64,000 nucleotides of DNA. Origin: Neobacillus sp. PS3-40 (GTDB lineage Bacteria; Bacillota; Bacilli; Bacillales; Cytobacillaceae). Positions 63,389-64,000 of the stretch are shown one piece after another. Made by a program: the position numbers and the translations under genes. The stretch spans positions 2,170,001 to 2,234,000 of the forward strand of contig NZ_CP133266.1 in NCBI RefSeq assembly GCF_030915485.1, given 5' to 3'. The notes beneath the pieces are model-generated. The model was not told where the DNA came from. It saw only the letters and a list, made by a program, of their open reading frames with translations, and searched no databases. How positions within the stretch are numbered: position 1 is the stretch's first letter; each line of letters opens with the position of its first letter.

Positions 63389-64000
63389 CTACCATTTCCA
63401 ACTTTCAATGAACAGATAAATTCCTGTAAACAGCAATATAATATATGTAAATATCCGAAAGAGACTTTGATTAATATATTTAAATAAAAGTTGACCCAAA
63501 TATAAACCTACTAATACAAGTGGTAACGCAAAACCACTTGAAATCCAGATTGTTTTATCAGTTCCAGCAAAAATGATTTGGATTAATAAACTCACAAAGT
63601 AGATAAATAAATAAAAAGCTAGTGTAGTACCTCGTAACTTTTCCTTTTGAGTATCTGTTCCTGAAAAATAAAGCAATAAAGGCGGTCCAGGCATACCTAT
63701 ACTGGTCGTCAGAGAACCTGACAGGCCACCAACAAGAAAATCTCTACCATTAGTCTGATTTATACGAAACTGAAGCATTAATATAATTGTTAATACAAGG
63801 ATGATCAGGCTTATTCCTAACTTTAATTTATTAATGTCTATTAACAAGAAGATTATAATTCCAATTGGTAGACCACTAGCACTTCCAATCACAAATCTTT
63901 TAAGAATTCCAAAATCAATATCATTCCGAATTTTAGTTAGTAAAGAACAGGATATAACTAACGATAAAATTAAATTAATTTGAATCGCTTCAATTGGTTT
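63389..64000 (-). CDS. TauE/SafE-family permease (5' end outside window)
   Basis: Partial gene. The frame is open from the window edge (KPIEAIQINLILSLVISC, then FVIGSASGLPIGIIIFLLID) through to the stop; 203 codons are visible. VGGLSGSLTTSIGMPGPPLLLYFS is the second-half signature of the TauE/SafE family (sulfite, sulfonate or organic-acid exporters). A GTG inside is not the real start, as homology continues upstream of it. The N-terminal fifth is missing. Substrate unknown; no neighbours help. Confidence 0.82.
   Translation of the reverse strand, partial: KPIEAIQINLILSLVISCSLLTKIRNDIDFGILKRFVIGSASGLPIGIIIFLLIDINKLKLGISLIILVLTIILMLQFRINQTNGRDFLVGGLSGSLTTSIGMPGPPLLLYFSGTDTQKEKLRGTTLAFYLFIYFVSLLIQIIFAGTDKTIWISSGFALPLVLVGLYLGQLLFKYINQSLFRIFTYIILLFTGIYLFIESWKW

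Overview
The window looks like chromosome from a low-GC, spore-former-type Bacillaceae (Bacillus, Neobacillus or a relative). The proteins resemble Bacillus families (NiaP/YceI, DhaS, InhA, YfiB/YfiC, peptidase T, RocB-like, PanF). Starts are often GTG or TTG behind strong AGGAGG-type ribosome binding sites, and Gram-positive riboswitches (S-box, L-box, tandem glycine) sit in several leaders. I saw no rRNA or tRNA gene, prophage or CRISPR array. The species cannot be fixed from the sequence alone.

Layout. 1-3091: branched-chain amino acid ABC importer (livM cut by the window edge, livH, lipoprotein). 3386-6865: niacin transporter, then a DUF485 plus acetate-type sodium symporter pair. 6968-13271: secreted InhA metalloprotease and a heterodimeric ABC exporter. 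14153-17795: an AcoR-like sigma-54 activator divergent from the aldehyde dehydrogenase dhaS, with enhancer palindromes and a -24/-12 promoter between them. 18064-21204: TetR-controlled ABC-2 exporter operon. 21524-26794: two neighbouring membrane GGDEF-EAL proteins. 27047-28279: pepT. 28280-33103: a repeat-rich zone with an IS1182-family element, several dispersed repeats and an amidase. 33104-36470: flavin-type protein, nucleobase permease, TDT permease and MarR regulator.

36710-48155 is an amino acid and one-carbon zone built around three riboswitches. A SAM (S-box) riboswitch precedes an operon of a URO-D/MtaA-type methyltransferase, a MetQ-like lipoprotein, a ProC-like reductase and a VOC protein. 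A lysine (L-box) riboswitch precedes a three-gene polar amino acid importer. A tandem glycine riboswitch precedes a serine hydroxymethyltransferase homologue and a dihydrolipoamide dehydrogenase. The SHMT homologue is the most unusual gene seen: the PLP-binding lysine is glutamine and the substrate-carboxylate arginine is leucine, yet the frame is intact. It may be a glycine-regulated pseudoenzyme.

48539-64000: a second, orphan branched-chain amino acid lipoprotein, pantothenate symporter with its DUF997 partner, short glucan phosphorylase, cupin, peptide symporter, an MFS permease, an unrecognised helical-repeat protein, a DUF2269-type protein, a YtrA-type GntR/ABC cassette, a prpB relic and a TauE/SafE permease cut by the window end.

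The intergenic DNA is rich in repeats: four copies of a ~100-bp element whose hairpin changes sequence but keeps its pairing, a ~200-bp GC-rich repeat whose two best copies form an inverted pair about 17 kb apart, and a 20-21-bp tandem repeat.
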